Origin: Paraburkholderia sp. LEh10
GTDB lineage: Bacteria; Pseudomonadota; Gammaproteobacteria; Burkholderiales; Burkholderiaceae
Direction: 5' to 3'
NCBI RefSeq assembly: GCF_017814945.1
Contig: NZ_JAGIPX010000015.1
Location: 1 to 64,000 of the forward strand
Length of the DNA: 64,000 nt
Of this stretch, positions 1 to 8,532 are shown one piece after another (the first letter of the stretch is position 1; every line of letters begins with the position of its first letter). Position numbers and translations under genes: made by a program. Below the pieces are notes generated by a model, which made no database searches, was not told the DNA's origin, and saw nothing but the letters and a program-made list of their open reading frames with translations.

Positions 1-74
1 CAGTAGTTCAAACCAGGCGCCTTGCTCACGAAGCGTTTGACGTTGCTACTCTACATAAAGATCTACAGCCGGTA

Positions 75-108
75 ATAGATGAAATGTGCTGCAGCACATT
101 TCATCTAT
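75..108. repeat. 34-bp perfect loopless palindrome at the end of pilX
   Basis: Each arm is the exact reverse complement of the other (inner arm AGATGAAATGTGCTG), with no loop. It contains the stop codon of the pilX-like gene at 101-103. No T-tract follows, so it is not a normal intrinsic terminator. It could be a rearrangement breakpoint, a binding site, or a snap-back artefact of library preparation or assembly. Confidence 0.85.
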
Positions 109-553
109 CTGCATTGCGCCCATAGCCCCTCGCCGTCACGAGATAGGCCTGCGCGTCGGGCCGACTCGCGAGGCGCCACGTTTCGACGAGACATTGCGGA
201 GCGTGGAACGACAGCGATGCCGGCCACGACGCAAATGGAGTAATCGCATTCGATTCGAAAGTGGGCTGGGATTTCCAGCCGGTCGGCTCGCCATTGACAC
301 CAGCCATCGCCGAAACCAACCCGTTGACGATATTGCTGGCACAGGTCGACAACGCCGCGTCTGCGGCATGAAACGCGACCAGATGATCGTGCATGCCCGC
401 CGCGTTGCGCGAGACAGCCACCGACTGTTCGAACCACGCCGCCGTCGTCGCCGGCATCATCGATGCGATCAGCAGCACTACGGGCAGCGCCACGCCCCGA
501 CTCCGCGCCCGCCGATGTGCCCATCGCCCGAGCCTGACTCCCGTTTCGCTCAT
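101..553 (-). CDS. pilX: PilX-like minor type IV pilin, probably C-terminally truncated
   Basis: This is a 150-residue protein with a short basic N-terminus and then a prepilin-type hydrophobic segment (RGVALPVVLLIASMM, residues 19-33), followed by an AAWFEQ-type helix as in PilX/PilX_N proteins. PilX is a minor pilin that helps initiate type IV pilus assembly at the inner membrane. The ATG at 553-551 overlaps the stop of the corrected pilW frame in an ATGA junction, which supports this start. The protein stops shortly after YLVTARGYG, where I would expect PilX proteins to continue for some tens of residues, and the stop codon lies inside a perfect palindrome. The C-terminus may therefore be lost. 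Confidence 0.7.
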   Translation of the reverse strand: MSETGVRLGRWAHRRARSRGVALPVVLLIASMMPATTAAWFEQSVAVSRNAAGMHDHLVAFHAADAALSTCASNIVNGLVSAMAGVNGEPTGWKSQPTFESNAITPFASWPASLSFHAPQCLVETWRLASRPDAQAYLVTARGYGRNADR

Positions 554-1391
554 GCCGCGCCTCCCTCGTTGTTTCGTATCGCGACGCGCCGCCAGAATGC
601 GCGTCGCACTCGCCTGTCCGTACTGACGACGGATACGCCATCGCAATCGACATATCGCGTCTGCGCTGTCTGCGGCGCCCCCGAACGAGCACGCAAACGT
701 CGACGGCGACGACGTTGACCCACTGTGCGGGCATCAGTGCCGCTGCATCGATTGCCGACAATGCGCCGACGAGCCAGTACCGCAAGCGCATGCGCTCGAC
801 GCCTTCGACGAGTGGCTGCGACGAATTCGCCTTGCCCGTCCCCTCGCAGTACAACTCCGGTTCGCCCGTCGAGCCGCTGACCTTCGCATAGAAGCGGTTG
901 ACGATAGCCACGCCCGACGCATTGGCGTCCGTTTTCGTTACGCCTTGGCCGAGGCAATCCGTCGAGAGCCCGGCAGTGGAAGGCCATGTCGATACGTTGT
1001 CGGCCATGTAGCGCACTGCGATTCCGTCCGAATGAGTTGCGAGCGCTTCGCAACTCAGGTTGTCGTCAGCGCCGACAGGCCTTCCGCCCGTGCAGCCAAA
1101 AAGCCCCGGCCGTGCAACGAACGAGTTCGACATGTCAGCGGGAACGAAGCCCGCCATTTGCACTTGCCCGCCGATCAAGGTCAGCGCGGTCATGCCTGCA
1201 TCGTTGATCTGGGCCGCATCGGCGGCTTGCGTAAATGCGATTCGCTGCGAGTGGTACAGGGACACTGCGCCCGCCGTCACGATCAGCCCAAGCGCCATTG
1301 CTATTGTCATTTCGAGCAGAGTGTGACCGTACGTGTCGGCAAAGCGCGAGCGGCGCCCACGTCCACGAGAAAACGAAGCGAGCGGCTTCAT
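550..1391 (-). pseudogene. pilW: PilW-like minor type IV pilin with apparent frameshift at 678-682
   Basis: The N-terminus has a prepilin signature (GHTLLEMTIAMALGLIVTAGA), followed by a PilW-like body with paired cysteines. The first frame reads through VDVCVLVRG and then becomes arginine-rich nonsense. The expected end (APQTAQTRYVDCDG, then RRAFWRRVAIRN) is in another frame that stops at 550-552. Adding one base to the run of five C at 678-682 joins the two halves. The corrected frame then ends in an ATGA overlap with pilX, as the other genes of this operon do. The ATG at 1391 also overlaps the pilV stop. It is either a real frameshift in a homopolymer or a sequencing error. Confidence 0.75.
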
Positions 1392-1825
1392 CGGGAAAAG
1401 GCCATGACAACGCACTGGACGCCTCGAGGCACCTCGACATCGCCGCACGACGCAGGCATATCGGTCCCGTCTGCGGCGCCCGGCGTAGTGCGAGTCGCAA
1501 ACGGCTGCGCGACCCATGTCGTGCGAGCAAACGACAGATCTGCAGAAGAGCCGGTGACGGCAGCATCACCCTTCGGCAAAAGGCTCGCCGCGCGCAGCTT
1601 CCATTGACCCAGTGCGGCGTCGTTCACAGCGGGCGCGCGCGCCGCTTCCGCGACTGCATCGGCGACGAGCGGCGCCTGCTCGCGATACGACATCGCGCGA
1701 GCGTCGCGCGCAATCGACAACTGCACGGCAATCAAGCCCAGCACGGTCACGGCCGTGACGGCGACTGCGATCAGCACCTCGACGAGCGACTGGCCGCACG
1801 ACGAAACCCTGTGCGCGCGCCTCAT
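1388..1825 (-). CDS. pilV: PilV-like minor type IV pilin
   Basis: This is a 145-residue protein. A basic leader ending in glycine (RRAHRVSSCG) precedes QSLVEVLIAVAVTAVTVLGLIAVQL, a class III signal cleaved by the prepilin peptidase PilD. The conserved glutamate at mature position 5 is present. PilV/PilI-type minor pilins help prime pilus assembly. The ATG at 1825-1823 overlaps the stop of the upstream fimT-like gene by four bases (ATGA), and its own stop overlaps the pilW start in the same way, so translation is probably coupled. A longer reading of this frame upstream lacks pilin features and was rejected as the start. Confidence 0.8.
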   Translation of the reverse strand: MRRAHRVSSCGQSLVEVLIAVAVTAVTVLGLIAVQLSIARDARAMSYREQAPLVADAVAEAARAPAVNDAALGQWKLRAASLLPKGDAAVTGSSADLSFARTTWVAQPFATRTTPGAADGTDMPASCGDVEVPRGVQCVVMAFSR

Positions 1826-2388
1826 GTCGTCGCCCCACATGCGCCATCGGCAATGCGCGCCCGGCCACCCGCCGCGATGCGGATGCAGCGGCGCCAGTCC
1901 TTGCCTTGTGTCGCAATCGAATCGACGCGAGGGCCGATATCGAAGCTGCGAAAACTGCCGTTGGCCTGACCGGCGGGCGGCGTGAAGGTGAGACTGGTCA
2001 GCGCGCCCGCGATGCTGACCGACGCGAGGTCGGGCTGCACGCGCAACGGATAGAGGCCTCCCCCGCGCTCGATCATCACGGCCCATCCGCAGGACCAGTC
2101 GACGGCGCCCGTCTTGCACGGCTGTCCGGTGGCGAGACAGCGCCGCGCGGCATCGATCCGGCACACCGTCACGCGTGTGCCGCGCCGTAGTGCTTCGCCG
2201 CGCGCATAGCTGAGCGTGGACAGCATCTCGCGAGCGCGCGCATCGACCTGATCGCGCAGATGCCACGCAACGAACGACGGTGCCGTCAGCGTCGCGATGA
2301 TCGCGAGCAGTGCAATCACGACGAGCGTTTCGAATAGCGTCAACCCGCGGCAGTTGTGCCGCGCATGAACATTCCGATTCATCTGCAT
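1822..2388 (-). CDS. fimT: FimT/GspH-family minor pseudopilin
   Basis: This is a 188-residue protein. A leader ending in glycine precedes LTLFETLVVIALLAIIATLTAPSF, the usual GspH/FimT prepilin signal with glutamate at +5. The C-terminal half carries cysteine pairs (VCRIDAARRC, GQPCKTG, CIRIAAGGRARIADGAC), which fits a disulfide-stabilised GspH globular domain. It is the first of four pilin genes with ATGA overlaps and lies about 170 bases downstream of nrdR. It is predicted to act with PilV, PilW and PilX as a tip or priming complex of the type IV pilus. An internal ATG two codons later is an equally possible start. Confidence 0.8.
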   Translation of the reverse strand: MQMNRNVHARHNCRGLTLFETLVVIALLAIIATLTAPSFVAWHLRDQVDARAREMLSTLSYARGEALRRGTRVTVCRIDAARRCLATGQPCKTGAVDWSCGWAVMIERGGGLYPLRVQPDLASVSIAGALTSLTFTPPAGQANGSFRSFDIGPRVDSIATQGKDWRRCIRIAAGGRARIADGACGATT

Positions 2389-2554
2389 TCCTCGATATCC
2401 AACAAGAACGCGACGACTCTAACGGTGCACGACAACACCCACAATTAGCCGAACGGCCAGGTGGCGGACGCACGAATCCCTGCACGACAATGCCCGTGCA
2501 TCGATTGAATTCGCGGTTGAACTTCAGGGAGAGAAAATGCCTATGCGCGAAAAA

Positions 2555-3046
2555 TCAGCGCTTGCGGGAAGGCTTCGCGGGAGCGGCATTAGCGTTCGTG
2601 CGGCGGAACTCTTCAATGACGTCCTCGAATTCCGACACGTCTTCGAACCGCCGGTACACGGAAGCAAAGCGGACGTACGCGATAGTGTCGAGCGCGCGCA
2701 ACTCGTTCATCACCAGCTCGCCCAGGCGCTCGCTGCGCACTTCGCGCTCGCCGCTGCCGAGCAACTGGTACTCGATGCGCGACGCGGCGGCGTCCACCGC
2801 GTCGGCAGCAACGGGGCGCTTGCGCAGCGCCAGTTGCATGCTCGCGACGATCTTGCGGCGATCGAATTCCGTGCGGCTGCCATCCTTCTTGACGACTGCG
2901 GGCAACGCGAGCTCGACGCGCTCGTACGTCGTGAAACGCTTATCGCAGGCCGGGCAGCGACGGCGGCGCCGGATTGCGGCGCCATCCTCCGATACACGCG
3001 AGTCGACGACCTGCGTATCGTCATGCCGGCAGAAGGGGCAGCGCAT
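2555..3046 (-). CDS. nrdR: Transcriptional repressor NrdR
   Basis: This 163-residue protein begins MRCPFC and has a zinc ribbon formed by C3/C6 and C31/C34 (CPACDKRF), followed by an ATP-cone domain (residues ~48-140). NrdR senses ATP/dATP and represses ribonucleotide reductase genes by binding NrdR boxes. Length and domain order match the family. It follows glyA by six bases on the same strand, a linkage I recall from beta-proteobacteria, and precedes the minor pilin genes. Confidence 0.95.
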   Translation of the reverse strand: MRCPFCRHDDTQVVDSRVSEDGAAIRRRRRCPACDKRFTTYERVELALPAVVKKDGSRTEFDRRKIVASMQLALRKRPVAADAVDAAASRIEYQLLGSGEREVRSERLGELVMNELRALDTIAYVRFASVYRRFEDVSEFEDVIEEFRRTNANAAPAKPSRKR

Positions 3047-3052
3047 CGCGGC

Positions 3053-4300
3053 TTAGCGGTAGACCGGGAAGCGCTGCGTCAGCTCGGCGACCTGCGCGCG
3101 CACGCGTTCGATCGTAGCCGTGTCTTCCGGATTGTCCAGCACATCGGCGATCAGGTTGCCGACCTGCTCGGCTTCCTTCGTGCCGAAGCCGCGCGTCGTC
3201 ATCGCGGGCGAACCCAGGCGGATGCCGCTCGTCACGAACGGCTTTTCCGGATCGTTCGGAATCGCGTTCTTGTTCACGGTGATGTGCGCCGCGCCCAGTG
3301 CCGCTTCCGCTGCCTTGCCCGTGATCTTCTTCGCGCGCAGGTCGACCAGCATCACGTGGCTTTCCGTGCGGCCCGACACGATGCGCAGGCCGCGCTTGAC
3401 GAGCGTTTCAGCCAGCACGCGCGCGTTGTCGACCACACGCTGCTGATATTCCTTGAAGTCCGGCGACAGCGCTTCCTTGAACGCGACGGCCTTGGCGGCA
3501 ATCACGTGCATCAGCGGACCGCCCTGAATGCCCGGGAAAATTGCCGAGTTGATCGGCTTTTCGTACTCGGCCTTCATCAGGATCACGCCGCCGCGCGGGC
3601 CGCGCAGGCTCTTATGCGTGGTCGTCGTGACGAAGTCGGCGAACGGCACCGGGTTCGGGTAGACGCCCGCCGCGATCAGGCCGGCGTAGTGCGCCATGTC
3701 GACCATCAGATACGCGCCGACCGACTTCGCGATTTTCGACAGACGTTCGAAATCGATGCGCAGCGCGAACGCCGATGCGCCCGCGACGATGATTTTCGGC
3801 TTGTGTTCCTGCGCGAGCTTTTCGGCTGCGTCGTAGTCGATGTCCTCGGCTTCGTTCAGGCCGTAGCTGACCACGTTGAACCACTTGCCCGACATGTTGA
3901 CGGGCGAGCCATGCGTCAGGTGGCCGCCGTGTGCGAGGCTCATGCCCATGATCGTGTCGCCCGGCTTCAACATCGCGAAGAACACGCCCTGGTTCGCCTG
4001 CGAGCCCGAATTCGGCTGGACGTTCGCGGCTTCAGCGCCGAACAGCTCCTTCACCCGATCGATCGCCAGCTGCTCGACGACGTCGACGTATTCGCAACCG
4101 CCGTAGTAGCGCTTGCCCGGGTAGCCTTCGGCGTACTTGTTGGTGAGCTGCGAGCCTTGCGCCGCCATTACAGCCGGGCTCGTGTAGTTTTCCGACGCGA
4201 TCAGTTCGATGTGCTCTTCCTGACGGCGGTTTTCGTCCTGGATTGCGTTCCAGATTTCCGGATCGACGTTGGCGATGGTGCTTTGGGCTCTGTCAAACAT
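3053..4300 (-). CDS. glyA: Serine hydroxymethyltransferase
   Basis: This is a 415-residue PLP enzyme that interconverts serine plus tetrahydrofolate with glycine plus methylene-THF in the cytosol. Visible motifs are [13 protein letters not shown] (residues 56-68), the active-site pair D201 and H204 (VDMAHYAGL), and [14 protein letters not shown] with the Schiff-base lysine K230. Length and motifs are typical of a complete, active GlyA. It is the first gene of the leftward glyA-nrdR unit, and its promoter must lie in the 468-base divergent region shared with the SDR gene. Confidence 0.97.
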   Translation of the reverse strand: MFDRAQSTIANVDPEIWNAIQDENRRQEEHIELIASENYTSPAVMAAQGSQLTNKYAEGYPGKRYYGGCEYVDVVEQLAIDRVKELFGAEAANVQPNSGSQANQGVFFAMLKPGDTIMGMSLAHGGHLTHGSPVNMSGKWFNVVSYGLNEAEDIDYDAAEKLAQEHKPKIIVAGASAFALRIDFERLSKIAKSVGAYLMVDMAHYAGLIAAGVYPNPVPFADFVTTTTHKSLRGPRGGVILMKAEYEKPINSAIFPGIQGGPLMHVIAAKAVAFKEALSPDFKEYQQRVVDNARVLAETLVKRGLRIVSGRTESHVMLVDLRAKKITGKAAEAALGAAHITVNKNAIPNDPEKPFVTSGIRLGSPAMTTRGFGTKEAEQVGNLIADVLDNPEDTATIERVRAQVAELTQRFPVYR

Positions 4301-4768
4301 GCTGGTTCCGTTAAGTATGTTCAGGTTGACCGGATCGTGCGCAGGTCATGTGCAAGGAGCGTAGTGGGTACGCAGCACTGCTGGCGGTCTGGAGCCTTGA
4401 CATGGCGGGTGAAGGAGGTGCCGCACACGCGAGGCAGGACAACCACCGGCAGCGCAAACGACAGCGCGCGCGAAACATGGCTGCCCAGGCGAACGGCAAA
4501 ACGGCACCCTGCGCTTCACGGTGGGACGCTCCACCTTGAACCCGTCAGGCTTGACGCCGTTGAGTTCTATCGCCAGTCACGCAGGGGTGAGCGCGTTAGT
4601 TTATTGGAACCGGGTCGAATAGGCAACCGAGCCTCGCCCGCCGCTAAAAGTCCCGTCGCGCTGCGATGCCTGCCCCGCAAACGTGCCTTCTCGCAACGGG
4701 GTCATGGTTGCCGCAGCGCCCCATTGGAAGTAGGCTTGTGGCCTTTCTCCACCGACCAGGGTACAGCA
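4301..4768. other. Divergent intergenic region glyA / SDR gene
   Basis: This is a 468-base stretch between the starts of glyA (minus) and the SDR gene (plus), and it should contain both promoters. I see no convincing coding sequence in any frame. I looked for a glycine riboswitch core in the glyA leader and did not recognise one. A likely SDR ribosome binding site (CAGGG) lies about 8 bases before the ATG at 4769. Confidence 0.5.
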
Positions 4769-5515
4769 ATGATCGTGTTCGTCACCGGGGCGTCCGCAGG
4801 GTTCGGCGCCGCTATCGCGCGTGCTTTCGTCAAGGGCGGCCACCGCGTCGTCGCGACAGCGCGCCGCAAGGACCGCTTGCAGGCGCTCGCCGATGAACTC
4901 GGCGAAAACCTGCTGCCCTTCGAACTCGACGTGCGCGACCGCGCGGCCGTCGAAACCGTCCCCGCCGCCCTGCCCGCGGATTTCGCCGCCGTCGACGTGC
5001 TCGTCAACAACGCCGGCCTCGCGCTCGGCCTCGAGCCCGCGCAGCGCGCGCTGCTCGACGACTGGACGACGATGATCGACACCAACTGCACGGGTCTCGT
5101 GCAGGTCACGCGCGCGTTTCTGCCGGGCATGATCGAACGCAATCGCGGGCACGTGTTCAATCTCGGGTCGGTGGCAGCCACCTGGCCGTACCCGGGCGGC
5201 AATGTGTACGGCGCAACCAAGGCGTTCGTGCGCCAGTTCAGCCTGAATCTGCGCGCCGACCTGCACGGCACCCCAATTCGCGTGACGGACATCGAACCGG
5301 GCCTGTGCGGCGGCACCGAATTTTCGAACGTACGATTTCGCGGCGACGACGCGAAGGCGGCGACCGTCTATCAGAACGTCCAGCCGCTCACGGCCGAGGA
5401 CATCGCCGATTCGATCTACTGGATCGCGACGCGCCCCGCGCACGTCAACATCAACACGATCGAGCTGATGCCCGTCGCGCAGTCATTCGCCGGCCTGAAC
5501 ATTCACCGCGGCTAG
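4769..5515 (+). CDS. SDR-family NADP-dependent oxidoreductase (YdfG-like)
   Basis: This is a 248-residue short-chain dehydrogenase. It has the Rossmann motif TGASAGFG (residues 6-13), NNAG (80-83), catalytic S134, and Y147/K151 in YGATK. The region after the active site (DIEPGLCGGTEFSNVRF) and the C-terminus closely resemble the YdfG group, which acts on serine, threonine and 3-hydroxy acids. The ATG at 4769 was chosen because the Rossmann fold starts immediately after it; the open frame extends far upstream only because it is antisense to glyA and nrdR. The substrate cannot be read from sequence. Confidence 0.88.
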   Translation: MIVFVTGASAGFGAAIARAFVKGGHRVVATARRKDRLQALADELGENLLPFELDVRDRAAVETVPAALPADFAAVDVLVNNAGLALGLEPAQRALLDDWTTMIDTNCTGLVQVTRAFLPGMIERNRGHVFNLGSVAATWPYPGGNVYGATKAFVRQFSLNLRADLHGTPIRVTDIEPGLCGGTEFSNVRFRGDDAKAATVYQNVQPLTAEDIADSIYWIATRPAHVNINTIELMPVAQSFAGLNIHRG

Positions 5516-5636
5516 CCGTCGAGCACGTCGCACCCGAGAGCCGCAGTGTTCGTCCAGCCGCGCAAACCGGCCACGATTTCATGCAAGAGTGCCCAAAAAT
5601 GCGGCGTTCTATTGCGTTCCGGTAAAATGCGCGGCT

Positions 5637-6107
5637 ATGAATATGTCTGACAGTCAGTCCGGTGCGGATATCGGCTTTATCTGGCCAATTCGCGTGTATT
5701 ACGAAGACACCGACGCCGGCGGCATCGTGTTTTACGCGAACTACCTGAAGTTTTTCGAGCGCGCGCGCACCGAATGGTTGCGCGCGTGCGGCGTCGATCA
5801 ACGCAAGCTGGCAGAAGAATCGGGAGCGCTTTTCGTCGTGCGCAGCACCGCGCTCGACTATCGCGCGCCCGCCCGTCTCGACGATATGCTGCGCATCGTC
5901 AGCCGGATCGAACGGCTTGGCCGCGCATCGGTGGATTTCGCTCAGGAAGCCTGGCGCGGCGACGCGCTGCTGGCAACGGGCACGATCCGCGTCGGCTGTG
6001 TCGACTCGAACTCGATGAGGCCGGCCGCCATTCCTCCGCCAGTTCTCGCCGCATTGCGGCGCGGAGCGGCCTCAGACGGCGCCAGTGTGTCAACGACGGA
6101 TATTTGA
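5637..6107 (+). CDS. ybgC: Tol-Pal-associated acyl-CoA thioesterase YbgC
   Basis: This is a 156-residue hotdog-fold protein with the YbgC signature EDTDAGGIVFYANYLKFFERAR (starting at residue 23), which contains the catalytic aspartate. YbgC hydrolyses acyl-CoA or acyl-ACP thioesters at the inner membrane and is regularly the first gene of the tol-pal cluster. Start choice: ATG at 5637; an ATG two codons later is possible, and a longer reading from 5589 lacks a clear ribosome binding site. The gene sits about 165 bases before tolQ. Confidence 0.9.
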   Translation: MNMSDSQSGADIGFIWPIRVYYEDTDAGGIVFYANYLKFFERARTEWLRACGVDQRKLAEESGALFVVRSTALDYRAPARLDDMLRIVSRIERLGRASVDFAQEAWRGDALLATGTIRVGCVDSNSMRPAAIPPPVLAALRRGAASDGASVSTTDI

Positions 6108-6272
6108 GCGTCGTTGTCAGCTGGACAGTGAACTCGTAACGGTCACAACAAGACCAAGCATGGTTCGGCGAAGGGTCAGCCGAAGCTTCCGGTTTGCCGG
6201 CTGAACGCCGACCGAACGCTTCGACCCACCTTGCAGCCGGACGCCCCATCCGGGACGTTACAGCGAACCTCT

Positions 6273-6950
6273 ATGAACACTACACAAGATCTGTCGATCA
6301 TTTCCCTCGTTCTCAATGCGAGCCTGCTGGCGCAGGCCGTGATGGCGCTGCTGCTGCTGCTGTCGCTGATGTCGTGGACTTTCATCTTCCGCAAGTGGTT
6401 TGCGATTCGCCGCGCACGGGCGCAGACTGAACGTTTCGAACGCGATTTCTGGTCGGGCGGCGACCTGCAGGCGCTATATCAGAGCGCCGCGAACAACCGT
6501 CACACGATCGGCGCGCTCGAACGCATTTTCGAGTCGGGCATGCGTGAGTTTCTGAAAGGCAAGGAAAAGCGGATCAACGATCCCGGCGCCATTCTCGACG
6601 GCGCTCGCCGCGCGATGCGCGCCGCGTTCCAGCGCGAAATGGACGTGCTCGAAGCAAACCTCGCGTTTCTCGCATCCGTCGGCTCCGTCAGCCCGTATAT
6701 CGGTCTGTTCGGTACGGTGTGGGGCATCATGAACGCCTTCCGCGGCCTCGCGAATGTCCAGCAGGCCACGCTCGCGAACGTCGCGCCCGGCATCGCCGAA
6801 GCGCTGACGGCAACTGCCATCGGCCTGTTCGCCGCGATTCCCGCCGTGGTCGCGTACAACCGTTACGCGCACGATATCGATCGCCTCGCGATCCGCTTCG
6901 AGACCTTTATCGAAGAGTTCTCGAACATCCTGCAGCGTCAGGCCCATTAA
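6273..6950 (+). CDS. tolQ: Tol-Pal proton channel subunit TolQ
   Basis: This is a 225-residue MotA/TolQ/ExbB-family inner-membrane protein. An N-terminal membrane helix (~residues 9-35), a cytoplasmic domain and two further helices (YIGLFGTVWGIMNAFRGL, and ALTATAIGLFAAIPAVVAYN) are visible. TolQ and TolR form the proton channel that energises TolA during outer-membrane constriction and lipid homeostasis. The ATG at 6273 was chosen because the preceding 14 codons do not resemble TolQ. tolR follows after 10 bases. Confidence 0.95.
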   Translation: MNTTQDLSIISLVLNASLLAQAVMALLLLLSLMSWTFIFRKWFAIRRARAQTERFERDFWSGGDLQALYQSAANNRHTIGALERIFESGMREFLKGKEKRINDPGAILDGARRAMRAAFQREMDVLEANLAFLASVGSVSPYIGLFGTVWGIMNAFRGLANVQQATLANVAPGIAEALTATAIGLFAAIPAVVAYNRYAHDIDRLAIRFETFIEEFSNILQRQAH

Positions 6951-6960
6951 GGAGTCCACG

Positions 6961-7407
6961 ATGGCCGGTTCAGTCCGTTCCAGCATGCGCGGCAGCCGCT
7001 CGCGCCGCGCGATGGCCGACATCAACGTCGTGCCGTATATCGACGTGATGCTCGTGCTGCTCGTGATCTTCATGGTGACGGCCCCGCTCGTCGCGCCGTC
7101 GATCGTGAACCTGCCGACTGTCGGCGGCGCCGCGCCGCAGCAGCAGACGCCGCCCGTCGTCGTCAACATCCGCGCGGACGGCAACATGAGCGTCAAGTTC
7201 AAGGACGACGCGGGCACGACGCAGCAGGAGACGATGACGCAGGCCGACCTGCGCAGCTTCGTCACCGATCGTCAGGCCGCGCATCCCGACCAGCCTGTCG
7301 TGATCGCCGCCGACAAGACGGTCAAGTATGAGGTCGTGATGAATGTGATGTCCGACCTGAAGGCTCGCGGCGTCAAGCGCGTTGGATTGCTCGTCAAATC
7401 GCAATGA
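6961..7407 (+). CDS. tolR: Tol-Pal proton channel subunit TolR
   Basis: This is a 148-residue ExbD/TolR-family protein with one membrane helix (~residues 25-46, PYIDVMLVLLVIFMVTAPL) carrying the proton-conducting aspartate D28. A periplasmic domain follows and ends in GVKRVGLLVK. A ribosome binding site (AAGGAG) precedes the ATG. Its stop overlaps the tolA start by four bases, so the two are probably translationally coupled. Confidence 0.95.
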   Translation: MAGSVRSSMRGSRSRRAMADINVVPYIDVMLVLLVIFMVTAPLVAPSIVNLPTVGGAAPQQQTPPVVVNIRADGNMSVKFKDDAGTTQQETMTQADLRSFVTDRQAAHPDQPVVIAADKTVKYEVVMNVMSDLKARGVKRVGLLVKSQ

Positions 7408-8417
7408 TCCGCCGACCGAAAAACGCCTACCCGCTTCAGCCGCCGCGTGAACGCGGCACGGGACGCGCGTTCGCGCTCGCCGCGCTGATGCATGTGCTGC
7501 TCGGGTTCTTCCTGTACCACGGCATCCACTGGCAGAACAGCACGCCGGCGGGCGCGGAAGCCGAACTGTGGACGCAGGTGCCCGACACCTCCACGCCACG
7601 GCCCGTTCCGCCGCCGGCCGCGCCCGTCAAGCCCGCGCCGCAGGTCAACGACGAAGAGGCCGACATCGCGCTGCAGGAAAAGAAGCGTAAACAGCAGGAA
7701 GCCCAGCGTCAGGCACAGCTCGCCGAGCAGCAGCGTCAGCAGAAACTGCAGGCCCAGCAGGAAGCCGAAGCGAAGCGCCAGCAACAACTCGCGGCCGACC
7801 AGGCCGCGGCGGCCGCCGCCGCGAAGCTCAAGCAGCAACAGCAGCAGGCCGAGAAGCTCAAGCAGCAGCAACTGTCCCAGCAGAAGCAGGAGCAGTTGAA
7901 GAAGCAGCAGGAAGAGCAGCAGAAGGAACAGGAAGCGAAACAGGCACAAGCTGAAGCGCAGGCCAAGGCCGATGCGGCGAAGGCCGCGAAGGCAAAGGCC
8001 CAGGCGCAGGCACAGGCCGACGCCGCGAAAAAGCTCGACGCGGAACGCCGCCAGCGCCTCGCGGCGTTGCAGGGCATGGCGGGCGGCGAAGGCTCGACGG
8101 GCAACGGTCTCGCGAAGAGCGGCACGGGCAGCGGCGCGGGCGGCAACGCCACGTCGCCCGGTTATGCGGAGAAGGTGCAGCGCCGCGTGCGTCCGAACAT
8201 CATCTGGTCGGGCGATACAGCGGGTCTGGAAACCGTCGTCTCCGTGCGCTGCTCGCCGTCGGGCACGCTGTTGAGCGCCACCATCACGCGCAGCAGCGGC
8301 AACTCGGCGTGGGACGACGCCGCCCTGCGGGCCGTCCAGCGCTCGGACCCGATGCCGCAGGATATCAACGGCAAGACACCGGAAAGCTTCAAGATCACGC
8401 TGCGTCCCGCCGCCTGA
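7404..8417 (+). CDS. tolA: Cell envelope integrity protein TolA
   Basis: This is a 337-residue protein with one N-terminal membrane helix (~residues 16-38), a proline-rich linker, and a long Gln/Lys/Ala/Glu-rich helical domain (~90-215). After a Gly/Ser-rich hinge there is a C-terminal TonB/TolA-like domain (YAEKVQRRVRPNIIW to the end). TolA spans the periplasm and links TolQR to TolB and Pal. The low-complexity helix is normal for the family. The gene overlaps tolR by ATGA. Confidence 0.95.
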   Translation: MIRRPKNAYPLQPPRERGTGRAFALAALMHVLLGFFLYHGIHWQNSTPAGAEAELWTQVPDTSTPRPVPPPAAPVKPAPQVNDEEADIALQEKKRKQQEAQRQAQLAEQQRQQKLQAQQEAEAKRQQQLAADQAAAAAAAKLKQQQQQAEKLKQQQLSQQKQEQLKKQQEEQQKEQEAKQAQAEAQAKADAAKAAKAKAQAQAQADAAKKLDAERRQRLAALQGMAGGEGSTGNGLAKSGTGSGAGGNATSPGYAEKVQRRVRPNIIWSGDTAGLETVVSVRCSPSGTLLSATITRSSGNSAWDDAALRAVQRSDPMPQDINGKTPESFKITLRPAA

Positions 8418-8431
8418 CAGCCGTTTTCATT

Positions 8432-8451
8432 CGCCCGCCAGCGTGCGGGCG
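8432..8451 (+). other. Hairpin between tolA and tolB
   Basis: Arms CGCCCGC and GCGGGCG are separated by six bases in the 115-base tolA-tolB gap. No T-run follows, so it is more likely an mRNA-stability or attenuation hairpin than a full terminator. It may help set the relative amounts of TolA and TolB. Confidence 0.4.
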
Positions 8452-8532
8452 GACCGGGAACGATTTCTGCCTAGGGCGGTCTGTTCGTAGTCGTGGAGTG
8501 TTAGAAATTCGTTTTTGGGGAATCTATACAGA

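Noticed and set aside
1..74. Short rightward open frame entering from the left edge (from base 3)
   Set aside because: Too short to judge, crosses the palindrome and ends near 113; it could be the end of another gene but cannot be supported.
105..550. Continuation of the first pilW frame to position 105
   Set aside because: After the run of five C it overlaps pilX in another frame and loses all pilin character; the true end of PilW is in a different frame.
1826..2485. Upstream extension of the pilV frame to 2485
   Set aside because: It is out of frame with the fimT-like gene that occupies this stretch, is Arg-rich, and lacks a pilin leader; the ATGA overlap fixes the start at 1825.
2537..4768. 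Very long rightward open frame over nrdR and glyA, running into the SDR gene
   Set aside because: It is antisense to two clearly recognisable genes, and its protein is Arg/His/Asp-rich without domains. Only the part from 4769 is a real gene.
4301..4768. Glycine or tetrahydrofolate riboswitch in the glyA leader
   Set aside because: I looked for conserved core sequences and did not find a convincing match; a covariance-model search would settle it.
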